Positions 1-8,713 of a stretch of 64,000 nucleotides of DNA are shown in pieces. The stretch is from contig JBEKSY010000014.1 in assembly GCA_049516595.1 (NCBI GenBank), positions 10,388 through 74,387 of the forward strand, in the 5' to 3' direction. Numbering within the stretch: position 1 is the stretch's first letter; every line of letters starts with the position of its first letter. Below the pieces are notes generated by a model. The model did no database searches. It was not told where the DNA came from and was given only the letters and a program-made list of their open reading frames with translations. A program made the translations under genes and the position numbers. This DNA comes from JBEKHT01 sp049516595 (GTDB lineage: Bacteria; Chloroflexota; Anaerolineae; Anaerolineales; RBG-16-64-43).

Positions 1-302
1 GCAACCGGCAGGCCGTACTGGACTACGGGTGAATGAAGCGCTTTTCTTGCCATGCTTGAGCTCTCCTTTCGGGCGAGTCTTCGTTCGTGGAAATGGCTCA
101 GGGCGGTCCGGGAGGAGAGATCCGCTGGCGGGTTGGCCTGGGAAAAGAGGGCGAGCCTGCCCGCGGTCGGTTGCCACTCCCGCCGCACCGCCTCGCGTCG
201 TTCCTGACACCCTGCGCAACTTTCCAGGTGGCTCAGATTCGCTGAGCCGAGCTCTCCGTCGAGCGCCGCTCTCAACTGGCCATCGCTCAGGTGTTGGCTC
301 AT
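1..302 (-). CDS. Anti-sigma factor with zinc-finger N-terminus (partial, runs off the window)
   Basis: The reading frame opens at an ATG that overlaps the stop of the sigma factor gene as ATGA and stays open for about 100 codons to the window edge. The N-terminus contains an HLESCAGC segment at about residues 25-32, which fits the His-x3-Cys-x2-Cys zinc motif of ZAS-type anti-sigma factors. The coupling to an ECF sigma gene supports the same role: it would bind the sigma factor and release it on a signal. No membrane helix is seen in the visible part; it may lie beyond the edge. The second half is basic and has no recognisable domain. Confidence 0.72.
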   Translation of the reverse strand, partial: MSQHLSDGQLRAALDGELGSANLSHLESCAGCQERREAVRREWQPTAGRLALFSQANPPADLSSRTALSHFHERRLARKESSSMARKALHSPVVQYGLPV

Positions 303-865
303 GCATCCTCCTCCATCAGAGACCGGTAGCATTTCTCGAAGGCGCGTTCCGCGCGGAGCAGCAGTGGACCGACCGAATTTGGCGAGAGGCCCATGGCAGC
401 GGCGATCTCTCGATAGGTCATGCCCGAGTAGCGCAGGATCAACAACTGGGCCTGATGAGAATTCATCCGGGCCAGCCCCATTCTGGCTAGGCGGCGCTCT
501 TCTTCGCGGGCCTGGATCTCCGCCGGCCGATTCTCAGGGGCGTCCTCCAGGACGCCCACGCCAGCCTCGAGCTCGTAACGCTGGCGCCGCCTGTAGCTTC
601 GAATTGAGCGAAGTCCCAAATTGCCCGCCACACGGGTGAGCCAGCCTCCCACATTGAAGCCTTCTGGCGGCTGCGGGCTTCGCTGGTACAGTTTCAGGAA
701 GGCTTCCAATGCCAGATCCTCCGCTTCGGCTGGGTCCCCCACCAGCCCAAGGACCATCCGGTAAACATGCGTCCAGTGCTCCAAGAACAGGTTCTCAAAG
801 GACGGGGACACCGGCATGGTCTGCGGGCTTGCGCGCGCGGCGGCAAGACTCTTGCGGAATCTCAT
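299..865 (-). CDS. ECF-family RNA polymerase sigma factor
   Basis: This 188-residue protein would direct RNA polymerase to a dedicated promoter set. Region 2 is seen at about residues 20-90, with DPAEAEDLALEAFLKLY as the helix 2.2-like core and a WLTRVAGNL segment behind it. Region 4 lies near residues 120-185, with MTYREIAAAMGLSPNSVGPLL as the helix-turn-helix. The open frame extends further upstream, but the ATG at 865 gives the usual ECF length and the upstream part has no sigma-like sequence. The Shine-Dalgarno is weak. It overlaps the anti-sigma gene by four bases, so the two are probably translationally coupled. ECF operons often autoregulate, but no promoter motif could be assigned. 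Confidence 0.88.
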   Translation of the reverse strand: MRFRKSLAAARASPQTMPVSPSFENLFLEHWTHVYRMVLGLVGDPAEAEDLALEAFLKLYQRSPQPPEGFNVGGWLTRVAGNLGLRSIRSYRRRQRYELEAGVGVLEDAPENRPAEIQAREEERRLARMGLARMNSHQAQLLILRYSGMTYREIAAAMGLSPNSVGPLLLRAERAFEKCYRSLMEEDA

Positions 866-1398
866 CGTGTGAAAGACGCCCTTGCGACCAATGTTTGTGC
901 CCATCGCCTCGGAGGCCGCCCTGCAAGGATAATCCCTTTCAATGAGAAATTGAGACATCGGGCATCTGTGCATGAGCCGGTTCAAGGGACAGGCCATCTA
1001 GGCGATGGGCGGAGGCGGCCCGAGAGCTCGGGCGCAATTGCAGTCCGCCAAGGTGGGGATCGCTGAGGGCCTTTCTCCGGGCAAACCCCTCAGGGCGCCC
1101 CTTGCGCCTCCAGGTACAGGGGAATAGCCCGCTCATTCTCGTCGCACGGAGGCTCAAGAAAGATCGAAGGCGCAGGCGAGACATCCGGGGCGGGCGTTCA
1201 TCCGCCGCCCGCTCTGATCCTCACCCGGGGCCCCAAGATGGGAGGGTTCCTCCCCCAGAGAGCGGCGATGTGCCCTCGGCCCGGTTCGCCCCGATTCACT
1301 CAGAAGTGAACCGTCGTTTGCTGCTCCCCTTCCACCGACGGCGGAAGCGACCCGAGCTGCCGGGGGGAAATCGGCCCCCCGCGAGCACTAGGCGACAC
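866..1398. other. Gene-free stretch between sigma factor and the GRE operon
   Basis: No frame here has a recognisable protein. It should hold the promoter of the sigma/anti-sigma pair and the 3' end of the converging-side GRE operon transcript, but I could not assign either. Confidence 0.5.
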
Positions 1399-2199
1399 TC
1401 AGGCGATGCGTCCACCCGGCAGCGGCGGTCCGCCGGCATAGATCTCTCGGACCTGAATCGCGCCGCTGCGTCCGGAGGCGCTCCAGGTGCCTTTCGCTTG
1501 ATAGGAAACGGCCTCGAGGGTCAGGATGTTGGTCGCCACCAAGGCGCCCGGGGGCGGCTGGGGCAGCTCAGGGGCTCCGTTCCAGCAGACCAGGCCCGTA
1601 TTTCCGCTCGGCTGCATCGAAATCGCCGGGACGACAACCGGGTAGCCCGTCGGACTCACCCAGGCCAGGACCTTCACCGCCGCCATCTTTGCGAATTCGC
1701 GCCGAACGGGCAGGGGCACCGGCACCCCCCCATCCCCACGCCCCCAGCCGCGGATCGCGCTGAGGCGGGCAAGAGTAAAGTCCCGCAGGACCTCCAAGCG
1801 AGGAATGGCAAAGGTCGCCTCGGCGGATCGCAGCCGGATGACACCGGCATTTCGGATTCCGGTGTACGCGTTGTAGCGCAGGAGGGAGCTGCTCATCTGG
1901 CGATCCACGTAGGGCCCGCTGCGTTGAAACTCGAGAAAATCGCCCGTGAGAATCCAACCCTGCAGATCGGTGGTGATCACCAGAATCCCAACGCGCCTGT
2001 CCTCCTCCAGGTTCTTGATACTCTTGCGCAGCAGGAAATTGCCGAAGGTGAGCGTGTCAGGCGCATCCTCGGCTGGCAGGAGCGTTATGCAGGGAACCAC
2101 ATTCGGCGCGCCGTCGGCGCTTCGGGTAGCCAGAAACTTAGGTGTCATCTCTCCGCGCAGGGCATCCAGCAAGCCGGGGGTGTCATTCAAGATGGACAT
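1399..2199 (-). CDS. Pyridoxamine 5'-phosphate oxidase-like FMN-binding split-barrel protein
   Basis: The 266-residue product has an N-terminal split-barrel pattern: residues 17-60 run PKFLATRSADGAPNVVP and then a TLTFGNFLLRKSIKNLEED segment typical of PNPOx-like flavoproteins. The second half carries additional strands and a Gly/Pro-rich loop. The start is set by GGAGG five bases before the ATG at 2199. An in-frame ATG at 2217 overlapping the upstream stop is the alternative. It is the last gene of an operon behind a glycyl radical enzyme and its activase, which suggests a flavin redox helper, but the substrate cannot be read from the sequence. Confidence 0.72.
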   Translation of the reverse strand: MSILNDTPGLLDALRGEMTPKFLATRSADGAPNVVPCITLLPAEDAPDTLTFGNFLLRKSIKNLEEDRRVGILVITTDLQGWILTGDFLEFQRSGPYVDRQMSSSLLRYNAYTGIRNAGVIRLRSAEATFAIPRLEVLRDFTLARLSAIRGWGRGDGGVPVPLPVRREFAKMAAVKVLAWVSPTGYPVVVPAISMQPSGNTGLVCWNGAPELPQPPPGALVATNILTLEAVSYQAKGTWSASGRSGAIQVREIYAGGPPLPGGRIA

Positions 2200-2213
2200 G
2201 GTTGCCTCCGCTT

Positions 2214-3131
2214 TCATTGGGTCGCTCCGGACCAGCGGGCACACGGGACCAGATCGGCGGCGGTCTGCCAGGTGGAAACCATCGACTGCCGAGACAGCAG
2301 CGCGGCCGCCTCCAGCGGATAGGGAACATCCAGGCGGTGATACTTGGGCCGCCCCAGGTTGGTGTAGGCCAGCAGATCCCAGCGCTTGACCGTAGGCAGT
2401 TCCCGCTGGATGAAGGCTCCCAGGGCCCGTATGTTTTCCGGATCGTCCGTGTAGCCGGGGATGATGGGTGTGCGAACCCACAGAGGAACACCTTGGGACG
2501 CCAAGAGGCGCGCGTTGTGCAAGATCAGATCGTTGGCCGCCCCAGTGGCGGCTCGGTGTCGGTCCGGATCCATGATCTTGAGGTCATACAGGACCAGGTC
2601 CACCAAGTCGAGAATCCGTTCAAAGCGTTCGGGTGAGGCGGCGCCGCAGGTATCCAGCGCGATGTGCAGGCCCGCCCTGCGGCAGCGCGGCAGGACCTCG
2701 CTCAGGAAATCCTCCTGCAGCATAGGCTCGCCCCCGCTGAACGTGATGCCGCCGGCCGAGGTCTCGAAGAAGACCTTGTCCTTCAACAGTTCCTCCATCA
2801 GCTGCTCCGGGGTCCAGCGACGGCCAATGACCTCCAGTGCGCCGCCTGGGCAGGCCTGGGCGCAGTCGCCGCAGACCGAACAGCGCTCCCGGTCAATGCG
2901 CATCCCGGAGGGCGTGAGGGTCAGCGCGTCGGCAGGGCAAGCGCCCAGGCAGGCGCGTGCTCCGATGCAGCGCACGTCGTACCACACCAGATCGGGCGCG
3001 GCCCGCAATCCCTCCGGGTTGTGGCACCAGGCGCAACGCAACGGGCAGCCTTTCAGGAAGACAGTCGTGCGGATGCCCGGTCCGTCTTCGGTGCTGAACT
3101 GCTGAATGTTGAAGATTAACCCGGTCGCCAT
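2214..3131 (-). CDS. Glycyl radical enzyme activating protein (radical SAM, with ferredoxin insert)
   Basis: This 305-residue radical SAM enzyme would abstract a hydrogen from the radical glycine of the GRE encoded just upstream. The radical SAM cluster is C29-x3-C33-x2-C36 (CPLRCAWC). A ferredoxin-like insert follows. Its second cluster motif is complete (C84, C87, C90, C94), while the first has C55, C61 and C65 but Ala58 where the second cysteine is expected. GGE-type SAM motifs are present (FSGGEPM near residue 130). The start lies five bases after the GRE stop, and its own stop overlaps an ATG of the PNPOx-like gene. The missing cluster cysteine is unusual; a 3Fe-4S cluster or an alternative ligand is possible. 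Confidence 0.93.
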   Translation of the reverse strand: MATGLIFNIQQFSTEDGPGIRTTVFLKGCPLRCAWCHNPEGLRAAPDLVWYDVRCIGARACLGACPADALTLTPSGMRIDRERCSVCGDCAQACPGGALEVIGRRWTPEQLMEELLKDKVFFETSAGGITFSGGEPMLQEDFLSEVLPRCRRAGLHIALDTCGAASPERFERILDLVDLVLYDLKIMDPDRHRAATGAANDLILHNARLLASQGVPLWVRTPIIPGYTDDPENIRALGAFIQRELPTVKRWDLLAYTNLGRPKYHRLDVPYPLEAAALLSRQSMVSTWQTAADLVPCARWSGATQ

Positions 3132-3136
3132 ACCCG

Positions 3137-5539
3137 CTACAGCCGGTGGGCCTCTCGGGCGATGATCTCGTCCTGGATCTCCTTGCCCAATCCCACGAAA
3201 TAAGCGTTGTAACCGGTGACCCGCACCAGCAGGTTGCGGTACTCATCGGGATGCTTCTGGGCCTCGCGCAGGGTGTTCGTGTCAATGACGTTTACCTGCA
3301 GACAGGTCCCGCCCACTTGGCCGTACGCGCGCAGGAGCCCCGCAATCTTCTCCCGCTGCTCGGGATCGCGCAGCAGGGAGGGGCTGAAGCTCATGGTGTG
3401 GCTCGCGCCGTTGGGGGCCGTTCTCAGATCCAACTGCCCAACGCTCTTGATTACGGCGGTCGGTCCCCTGCGGTCTGCCCCGTTGACTGGGCACACCGCG
3501 TTCGAGAGGAACTGGCCGCGGCGGCGGCCGTCGGGTGTGGCGGCGGTCGCGGGGGCATAGGCGATCCAGTAGTTCCAGGAAAGGTAGCCGGCGCGATAAC
3601 GCTTGCCGGTGGGAGCCGTGTGGCGGAAGGCTTCCTCCGTCCAGAAGCGGCTCACCTCGCGCGCCAGCTCGTCGGCTTCCGGGTCATCGTTGCCATACTT
3701 GGGGGCCTGATGGAGCAGCATCTGGCGCAGGCTCTCGTGCCCCTCGAAGTTGGCGCGCAGGGCGGCCAGGAGCTGAGACATTCCCAAGCGCCGATCCGCA
3801 AAAACCAGCTTGCGCACGGCGGCCAGGCTGTCGGCAGCGGTTGCCAGAGCGACCCCCTCCACCGTCAGGTAGCTAAAGCGGGCACCGCCGGCGTTCGCAT
3901 CCCGGCCTGTTTCCAGGCAGCCGCCCACCAGGGCGCTGACATAGGGCACGGGCTCCCAGCGCGCCCGCCCCGCATCCGCGAGGTTGTTCACGCGAATGAT
4001 CCACCCCAGCAGGTGGCGGAGCTGCGTCAGGAAGGCCTGGCGGAAGTCGTCGAAGGAAGCGAAGGTTGTAGGGTCACCGGTGCGAGGGCCAATCTGGCGA
4101 TCGGTTTGCATGTCGCGGCCATCATTCAGGGCGAGTTCCACGGCCTTCGCCAGATTCAGGTTGACGTCCACGGTCCCGGAGCGGTCGTCGCCCGCCAGGG
4201 TATTCTCCAGGCAACCCACCGGGGCGTAGTCCCACAGGCGGCCTTCGGGCAGCCCTTCCCAACGGAGTCCGGCGATCGCGTTTTCGTCGAAGTTGAGGAG
4301 AAAGGGCGAGCCCTGTGCCCCCGCCAGCATTTCCACGATGCGCCGAAGCAGCCGATCCGGGGTGCGAGCGTGGAGGCGGATATTGGGCTTGGGCTCCAGC
4401 AGGTTAATCTCCTGGATGACCTCCAGCATCAGGTAGGTGAGATCGTTTGAGGCGTCGTCCCCGTGCTCATCGGTCCCGCCGAGGGTGATCAGTTGACCAA
4501 AGGAGGAGTTGATGCCTTGACTTGTTCCTGTCCAGCCCTGGTAGTCGTAGACGTAGTTGTGCTTGATCCACCAGCATTCAAGCCACTCCTTGGCCTGGGC
4601 GCGCGTCAGGCGGCCTGCCACCAGGTCCGCCTGGTAGTAAGGTCGAAGGTACTGATCCACACGTCCTGGCGAGACCCCGGGGCCCGGATAGCTTTCCGCG
4701 GCGAGGAGCAGCATGTGGGTGGTCCAGAGCGCCTGCAGGGCTTCGGGGAAGGTTTCGGGCGGAAGCCAAGGGACCTTGCGCACGATGCGGGCGATTTCCC
4801 GAAGCTCTTCCCGGCGGGCCGGACTGGCTTCGCCCTGGGCCAATCGATCCGCTTCCGCGGCATATCGCTCGGTGAGCAGGCGCACCCCCTCAGCGCAAAT
4901 GACGACGGCGCGGGCCTGGTCGCGCTGTTCGCGCGTGCTGGCCCGATCGTCAGCCATCGCTTGAGCCTCATCCCGAATTCCTTTCCAGCCGAGGCGCAGA
5001 GCCTTCGGGTAGTCGGGCACGAGATGACCCGGCACGGCCGCGCAGTTTCCAACCCCCACGTCGTTGAGCGCGTGCCATTCTTTGAGGAACCTCTGCTCCT
5101 CCCGATCTCGGGCGCGGGCCTCTCCTTTCTTCAGGCAGCGAGAGAGGGCCGTGGAGAAATGGGAACCGACGATCAGCTCCCCTTCCAGAATCTGGACCGG
5201 CAGATCGTGGCTCACGACCTCACGGAAGAAAAGAGCTTGTCGCACGGCGAGCGGCTGCTCCCAGAATGCTGCTGGGAGTTGCACCCGCGCGGCCGCAGCC
5301 AGGAGATAGGACCGGAATCCTTTCTGGAACAGGGCGACTTCTGGAACGTTCGTCCAGCTCCAGATCGAATAGACCATATCCCAGGGTGTGCCGGTGGTGT
5401 AGGACCGGACCTCGTTCGTATACTCCCGTTCGTAGAAGGACCAGAACTGGTCGCGCAGCTTCTTCACGCGGGGCGAGAGCGTGGGCGCGGCCGTCCATAG
5501 ATCGGAAGGGGAAAGAGCGGCGCAGGAATCCACAATCAT
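3137..5539 (-). CDS. Glycyl radical enzyme, dehydratase/lyase-type (pyruvate formate-lyase superfamily)
   Basis: This 800-residue protein has the full GRE fold length. The glycyl loop near the C-terminus is RVTGYNAYF with Gly776 as the predicted radical site. The active-site loop reads VGCLENTLAGDD, giving Cys443 and Glu445. The Cys-x-Glu pattern is shared by diol dehydratases, CutC, hydroxyproline dehydratase and related GREs, while true pyruvate formate-lyase has two adjacent cysteines. The start has GGAGGG seven bases upstream. It heads an operon with its activase and a PNPOx-like protein. No microcompartment genes are nearby. The substrate is unknown; the annotation as formate acetyltransferase should be avoided. 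Confidence 0.93.
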   Translation of the reverse strand: MIVDSCAALSPSDLWTAAPTLSPRVKKLRDQFWSFYEREYTNEVRSYTTGTPWDMVYSIWSWTNVPEVALFQKGFRSYLLAAAARVQLPAAFWEQPLAVRQALFFREVVSHDLPVQILEGELIVGSHFSTALSRCLKKGEARARDREEQRFLKEWHALNDVGVGNCAAVPGHLVPDYPKALRLGWKGIRDEAQAMADDRASTREQRDQARAVVICAEGVRLLTERYAAEADRLAQGEASPARREELREIARIVRKVPWLPPETFPEALQALWTTHMLLLAAESYPGPGVSPGRVDQYLRPYYQADLVAGRLTRAQAKEWLECWWIKHNYVYDYQGWTGTSQGINSSFGQLITLGGTDEHGDDASNDLTYLMLEVIQEINLLEPKPNIRLHARTPDRLLRRIVEMLAGAQGSPFLLNFDENAIAGLRWEGLPEGRLWDYAPVGCLENTLAGDDRSGTVDVNLNLAKAVELALNDGRDMQTDRQIGPRTGDPTTFASFDDFRQAFLTQLRHLLGWIIRVNNLADAGRARWEPVPYVSALVGGCLETGRDANAGGARFSYLTVEGVALATAADSLAAVRKLVFADRRLGMSQLLAALRANFEGHESLRQMLLHQAPKYGNDDPEADELAREVSRFWTEEAFRHTAPTGKRYRAGYLSWNYWIAYAPATAATPDGRRRGQFLSNAVCPVNGADRRGPTAVIKSVGQLDLRTAPNGASHTMSFSPSLLRDPEQREKIAGLLRAYGQVGGTCLQVNVIDTNTLREAQKHPDEYRNLLVRVTGYNAYFVGLGKEIQDEIIAREAHRL

Positions 5540-6060
5540 CGGAATCCCTCCACGGATACTGAAACGGATCAGAGTGCGGCGGTTGCCGGGCGCCTGGCGT
5601 CAGCCTGCCCGCATTTCGTGATAAGAATACACCGAGGCCGGGCAGGAAGGTAGTGACGCGCATGACGGATTCGATCGCCGAGTGTCAGTCCGCACGCGGC
5701 AGGTCAAACCTGCGGGGAACGGCCCGTGACGGTAGGTGCCTGCCGGCGCCAAGTCGGCCGTGGCAGGCAGAGCCGCCTTGGGTGGCATAGATCAGGCGCA
5801 AGACCCCCGCGAGGCATAACGCCGGACGATGCCGGGCAGGCCGGGACCCCGTCGCGGAGGCCGGCAACTGGGATCCTCAGGGCGGCGTCGGTCACAGCCC
5901 ACCCTGCCGCGGACGGCAAAGGCAAGTCGCCTGGCCGTGAGGAGGCGGGCATCGGCCTCAGGACTTCGCGGGTCTCCTGAACCCCCAGAAGGCTGCCGAG
6001 AAGATGGCCAGGGCGCGCTCCGAGCCCCGTCGGCCTTCGGACCCTCATCCAATCCGGTTT
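5540..6060. other. Gene-free stretch upstream of the GRE operon
   Basis: No convincing coding frame was found. On the minus strand about 80-100 bases before the GRE start there is an AT-richer patch (around 5622-5637) that could hold the operon promoter, but no clean -35/-10 pair is seen. The other side is the 3' end of the metallo-hydrolase transcript. Confidence 0.4.
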
Positions 6061-6735
6061 TCAGGCTGGCGGGATCTTGCCTGCCGCCCCGAATACGACG
6101 GGACCATGTCCCGGACAGATGATCTGGGCGCCCAGGGCCGCTTGCGTCCTCACCGAGCTGTCCGCCTGGGCCTGATCCCATGTGTTGGCCCCATGGGAGC
6201 CGCGCAGGCCGTCCTTTGTTGAGATGATCGAGTCCCCCGAGAAGAGAATGCCGGTGGATTCCGAGAATAGGGAGACATGTCCCGGGGTGTGACCGGGGGT
6301 CGCGAGAACACGCAGGCCACCCAGGGCCTGCAGTTCCTGGGCGTCATTCAAGAATCCATCCACTTTCATGGGGGAGACCCTGACGAGCTGGCTGGTCAGC
6401 CGGAACAACAGCCTCAGCAGAGGATTCTTGGGCTTCAGCTCACGTGAGGAGTGTCCGGCCGCAATCGCCTCGGCTTCAATTGGGTGGGCATACACCTTGG
6501 CCCCGCTCGCGGACTTGAGAGCCGCAAGTCCACCGACGTGGTCAAAATCGGCGTGGGTAATCAAGATGCATTTCAGATCATCCGCGCGATGCCCCAAACT
6601 GGCGATGTAGCGCAGGATCTTCTTGTGGCTACCCGGCAAACCCGCGTCGACCAATGTCAGACCTTCTGGATCAGTAATCAGATAAGGGTTTGCAACGATC
6701 CCGGGAATGTGGTGCACGTTGCGAATGACTTCCAT
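6061..6735 (-). CDS. MBL-fold metallo-hydrolase
   Basis: The 224-residue protein is a metallo-beta-lactamase-fold hydrolase. The metal-binding motif THADFDHVGG (HxHxDH type with Ala in the x position) is near residue 58, the GHTPGHVSLF histidine near 135, the FSGDS aspartate near 155, and a C-terminal CPGHGPV histidine near 210. The start is fixed by AGGAGG nine bases before the ATG; the open frame further upstream is unrelated to the family. The sequence resembles glyoxalase II-like or general MBL hydrolases; the substrate cannot be told. It stands alone between gene-free stretches. Confidence 0.9.
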   Translation of the reverse strand: MEVIRNVHHIPGIVANPYLITDPEGLTLVDAGLPGSHKKILRYIASLGHRADDLKCILITHADFDHVGGLAALKSASGAKVYAHPIEAEAIAAGHSSRELKPKNPLLRLLFRLTSQLVRVSPMKVDGFLNDAQELQALGGLRVLATPGHTPGHVSLFSESTGILFSGDSIISTKDGLRGSHGANTWDQAQADSSVRTQAALGAQIICPGHGPVVFGAAGKIPPA

Positions 6736-7735
6736 GGAATTCGGCCTCCTGTGCGGAGAATCACGGCGGAGATGTCGGCCGGTTCCAGGGATTTGAGGGG
6801 CGGTCTTGCCCCCTTGGGACCAGCCCTGCCGCATTGCTTGAGATGGATCGGCCCGGGCCCGGTAGACATGTCAGGCGATCCGGTCCCGGGCGGTGTTAAA
6901 CCCATCCCACAAGCTCAATCGCGAACCGATTGCGTTTCCCCCAATGCTGGAATTGTTGCTCCAACAAGAGATTCGGTCAACCGAAGGGTGGACGGGGAAG
7001 CGCTGGCCGAAGTCGAAGGCCGGTCCAACGCTGGATCGGCTTGCCCCGGACTGAACGGGGAGATTCCTCGGTCAATTTGAGCGAGGTCCACCGTGTCTCT
7101 CCCTGAAGACAGGTCCAGGGTGGACGCGCGCAACGCAGGCCACATTGGAAGGACCTGGCGACGGTGCTTTCGCGGAGAGCCCACTTTGACATCGCCTACA
7201 ATCCGGGATCGAAGCGCAAGGCAGATCAGGTCGAGGCCCTCGACGGGGGAAGATCGTCGTCTGCTGTCTGCTCCGCTAGCGCGGAAATGAGGGGAGTCCG
7301 TCCATTTCCGATCTCGCATGGAAGGGCACGCCACTGCCGAGGTCGAGCCAACTAGGACAAAGTGCCAGCGGGCAACCGCCTTGCCGCCTAGGTTCGGTTT
7401 CGGCGAAACCGGGTGTCCGGAATAAGGAAGGCCACCCGCCTTGGGGTGGCCTTGCCATGCGTTTCTTGAGGGCAAAGGACATCGAGGGGGGTTCCGGGCC
7501 GCCTACCCAACCTGAAGCCGGGTGCGGTGGCCTGGTCCACGCGGGACACGTGCATCGGCCACGAGCTCCTCAATCCAAAGAACCCCGCGCTGCCTCGCGG
7601 TCTCTCTTATCGGCTCGCACAGACCTGCATCGGCCTCCGACTGGGTCCAGGAAGGCTTCCCGACCCTAGGCGATCGCGACATCCCCCACAGTCTCCAGGG
7701 GGGATCCCGCCTCGAGCGTATTCCTCGAGCGCCGG
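6736..7735. other. Gene-free kilobase between metallo-hydrolase and fatty acid hydroxylase
   Basis: Several open frames exist but none has recognisable protein features or a supported start. The only clear structure is a perfect hairpin at 7428-7453. Confidence 0.5.
7428..7453 (-). terminator. Probable terminator hairpin
   Basis: A perfect 10-bp stem (AAGGCCACCC with its complement) closes a 6-base loop. Read on the minus strand it is followed by a T-rich stretch ending in TTATT. It lies about 280 bases behind the fatty acid hydroxylase stop, so it would end a long 3' untranslated region. Confidence 0.5.
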
Positions 7736-8377
7736 TCAATCGCCTTTCGGCATGGTGCCGAAAACGTAATCCCAAAGTGGGAAAGTCACACCAAAGCGCA
7801 TGAAATCGTAGCGCCCATGATGGCGCAGGTGGTGGTTGCGAATCGCCAGGAACGGACCCCTCTTGATCGCAGCATGATGAATGGCGTAGTGCATGAGATC
7901 ATAGACCAGGTAGCCGCCCACGAAACCCGCAAAGACCGGGTCAAACCACGCTCGGGCACCGATCACCTGGACAATGAGGAGCTGGAAGAACCCATAGAAG
8001 ATGATCGCCATGGGAAGGCTGACGGCCGGAGGCATCACCAACCGGGTGCGGCACATCGGCTGCGCATGATGGACGCCGTGCATAATGAAAACCAGCCTCT
8101 TCAGTCTCTCGCTCTTCGCGTGATAGTGAAAGACGAACCGGTGCATGACATACTCGACCAGTGTCCAGGCGAACCAACCGAGAAGAACCCCCAATGGGAC
8201 GTACAGGAGCGACCCGCCGGGTGCTCTCTGCATCAGCGAGGAGGCGAGAAAGAAAACGACGATGGGTGTCCAGATCGCTGCGACGACCCATGGGCTGATG
8301 TGACTGAAGAACTCCAGGAAGTCCGAACGGAAGAGACGGATCGGCTCTTCCCTGATTGAAGATCGATAGGCGCCCAC
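7736..8377 (-). CDS. Fatty acid hydroxylase / sterol desaturase superfamily membrane protein
   Basis: The 213-residue protein has four hydrophobic segments and the clustered histidine motifs of di-iron membrane hydroxylases: HRFVFHYH, HGVHH, HYAIHH and NHHLRHH. The histidine order resembles fatty acid 2-hydroxylase (Scs7/FA2H) without the cytochrome b5 domain. It probably hydroxylates an acyl chain in the membrane and would need oxygen. The start is taken as the GTG at 8377, which has AAGGAG six bases upstream; the open frame further out runs through the promoter -10 box and so cannot be translated from that transcript. The terminator candidate is at 7428. Confidence 0.85.
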   Translation of the reverse strand: MGAYRSSIREEPIRLFRSDFLEFFSHISPWVVAAIWTPIVVFFLASSLMQRAPGGSLLYVPLGVLLGWFAWTLVEYVMHRFVFHYHAKSERLKRLVFIMHGVHHAQPMCRTRLVMPPAVSLPMAIIFYGFFQLLIVQVIGARAWFDPVFAGFVGGYLVYDLMHYAIHHAAIKRGPFLAIRNHHLRHHGRYDFMRFGVTFPLWDYVFGTMPKGD

Positions 8378-8419
8378 AGAGAACTCCTTTTCCTCGCACG
8401 CAGCGGTTATCCTTTTTGG

Positions 8420-8425
8420 ATTATA
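8420..8425 (-). promoter_or_regulatory. Consensus -10 box (TATAAT) of the fatty acid hydroxylase
   Basis: A perfect TATAAT lies 42 bases before the GTG start at 8377. A matching -35 hexamer at 16-18 bases is poor, so this may need an activator. It excludes the farther upstream TTG as translation start. Confidence 0.5.
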
Positions 8426-8713
8426 CGACTCCAATTAGCTACGGGGGAGGCAAAGAGCCTGGCTAGCCGATGGCCCCGGTTCTCCAGGGGAGCAGTTGCA
8501 AAGCGTGCAGGATCTGGCAGAGCGGAGAGGCTGGCAGGACGGGCCACGGGTGTGTGCTAGTACTCATCCTTCCCCGTATCACCCTAGAGTCCCTCGAACA
8601 ATCTCAGCCCGCCTGTGGGCGCCGGAGGGGTGAGATATCTTGCGCAGGTTGACCGAGCGCCCTCCAGACCCTCGGAATGAGGGAGGCTCACATTGTGGGA
8701 CTGCCCTCCCGCC
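8426..8713. other. Gene-free stretch between hydroxylase promoter and uppP
   Basis: No coding signal or clear structure was seen. Both flanking genes are on the minus strand, so this is the 3' flank of uppP and the 5' flank of the hydroxylase. Confidence 0.4.

Noticed and set aside
1102..2322. 406-codon plus-strand frame
   Set aside because: It overlaps the PNPOx-like and activase genes in antisense and has low-complexity Arg/Gly/Pro composition.
3146..5500. Long plus-strand frames of 434 and 345 codons
   Set aside because: Both are antisense to the glycyl radical enzyme gene and carry no protein motif.
1399..5539. A bacterial microcompartment locus around the first GRE
   Set aside because: No shell protein, encapsulation peptide, aldehyde or alcohol dehydrogenase gene is present nearby.
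6915..7475. 186-codon minus-strand frame in the gene-free kilobase
   Set aside because: There is no ribosome binding site, no domain, and the composition resembles other chance frames; the hairpin at 7428 lies inside it.
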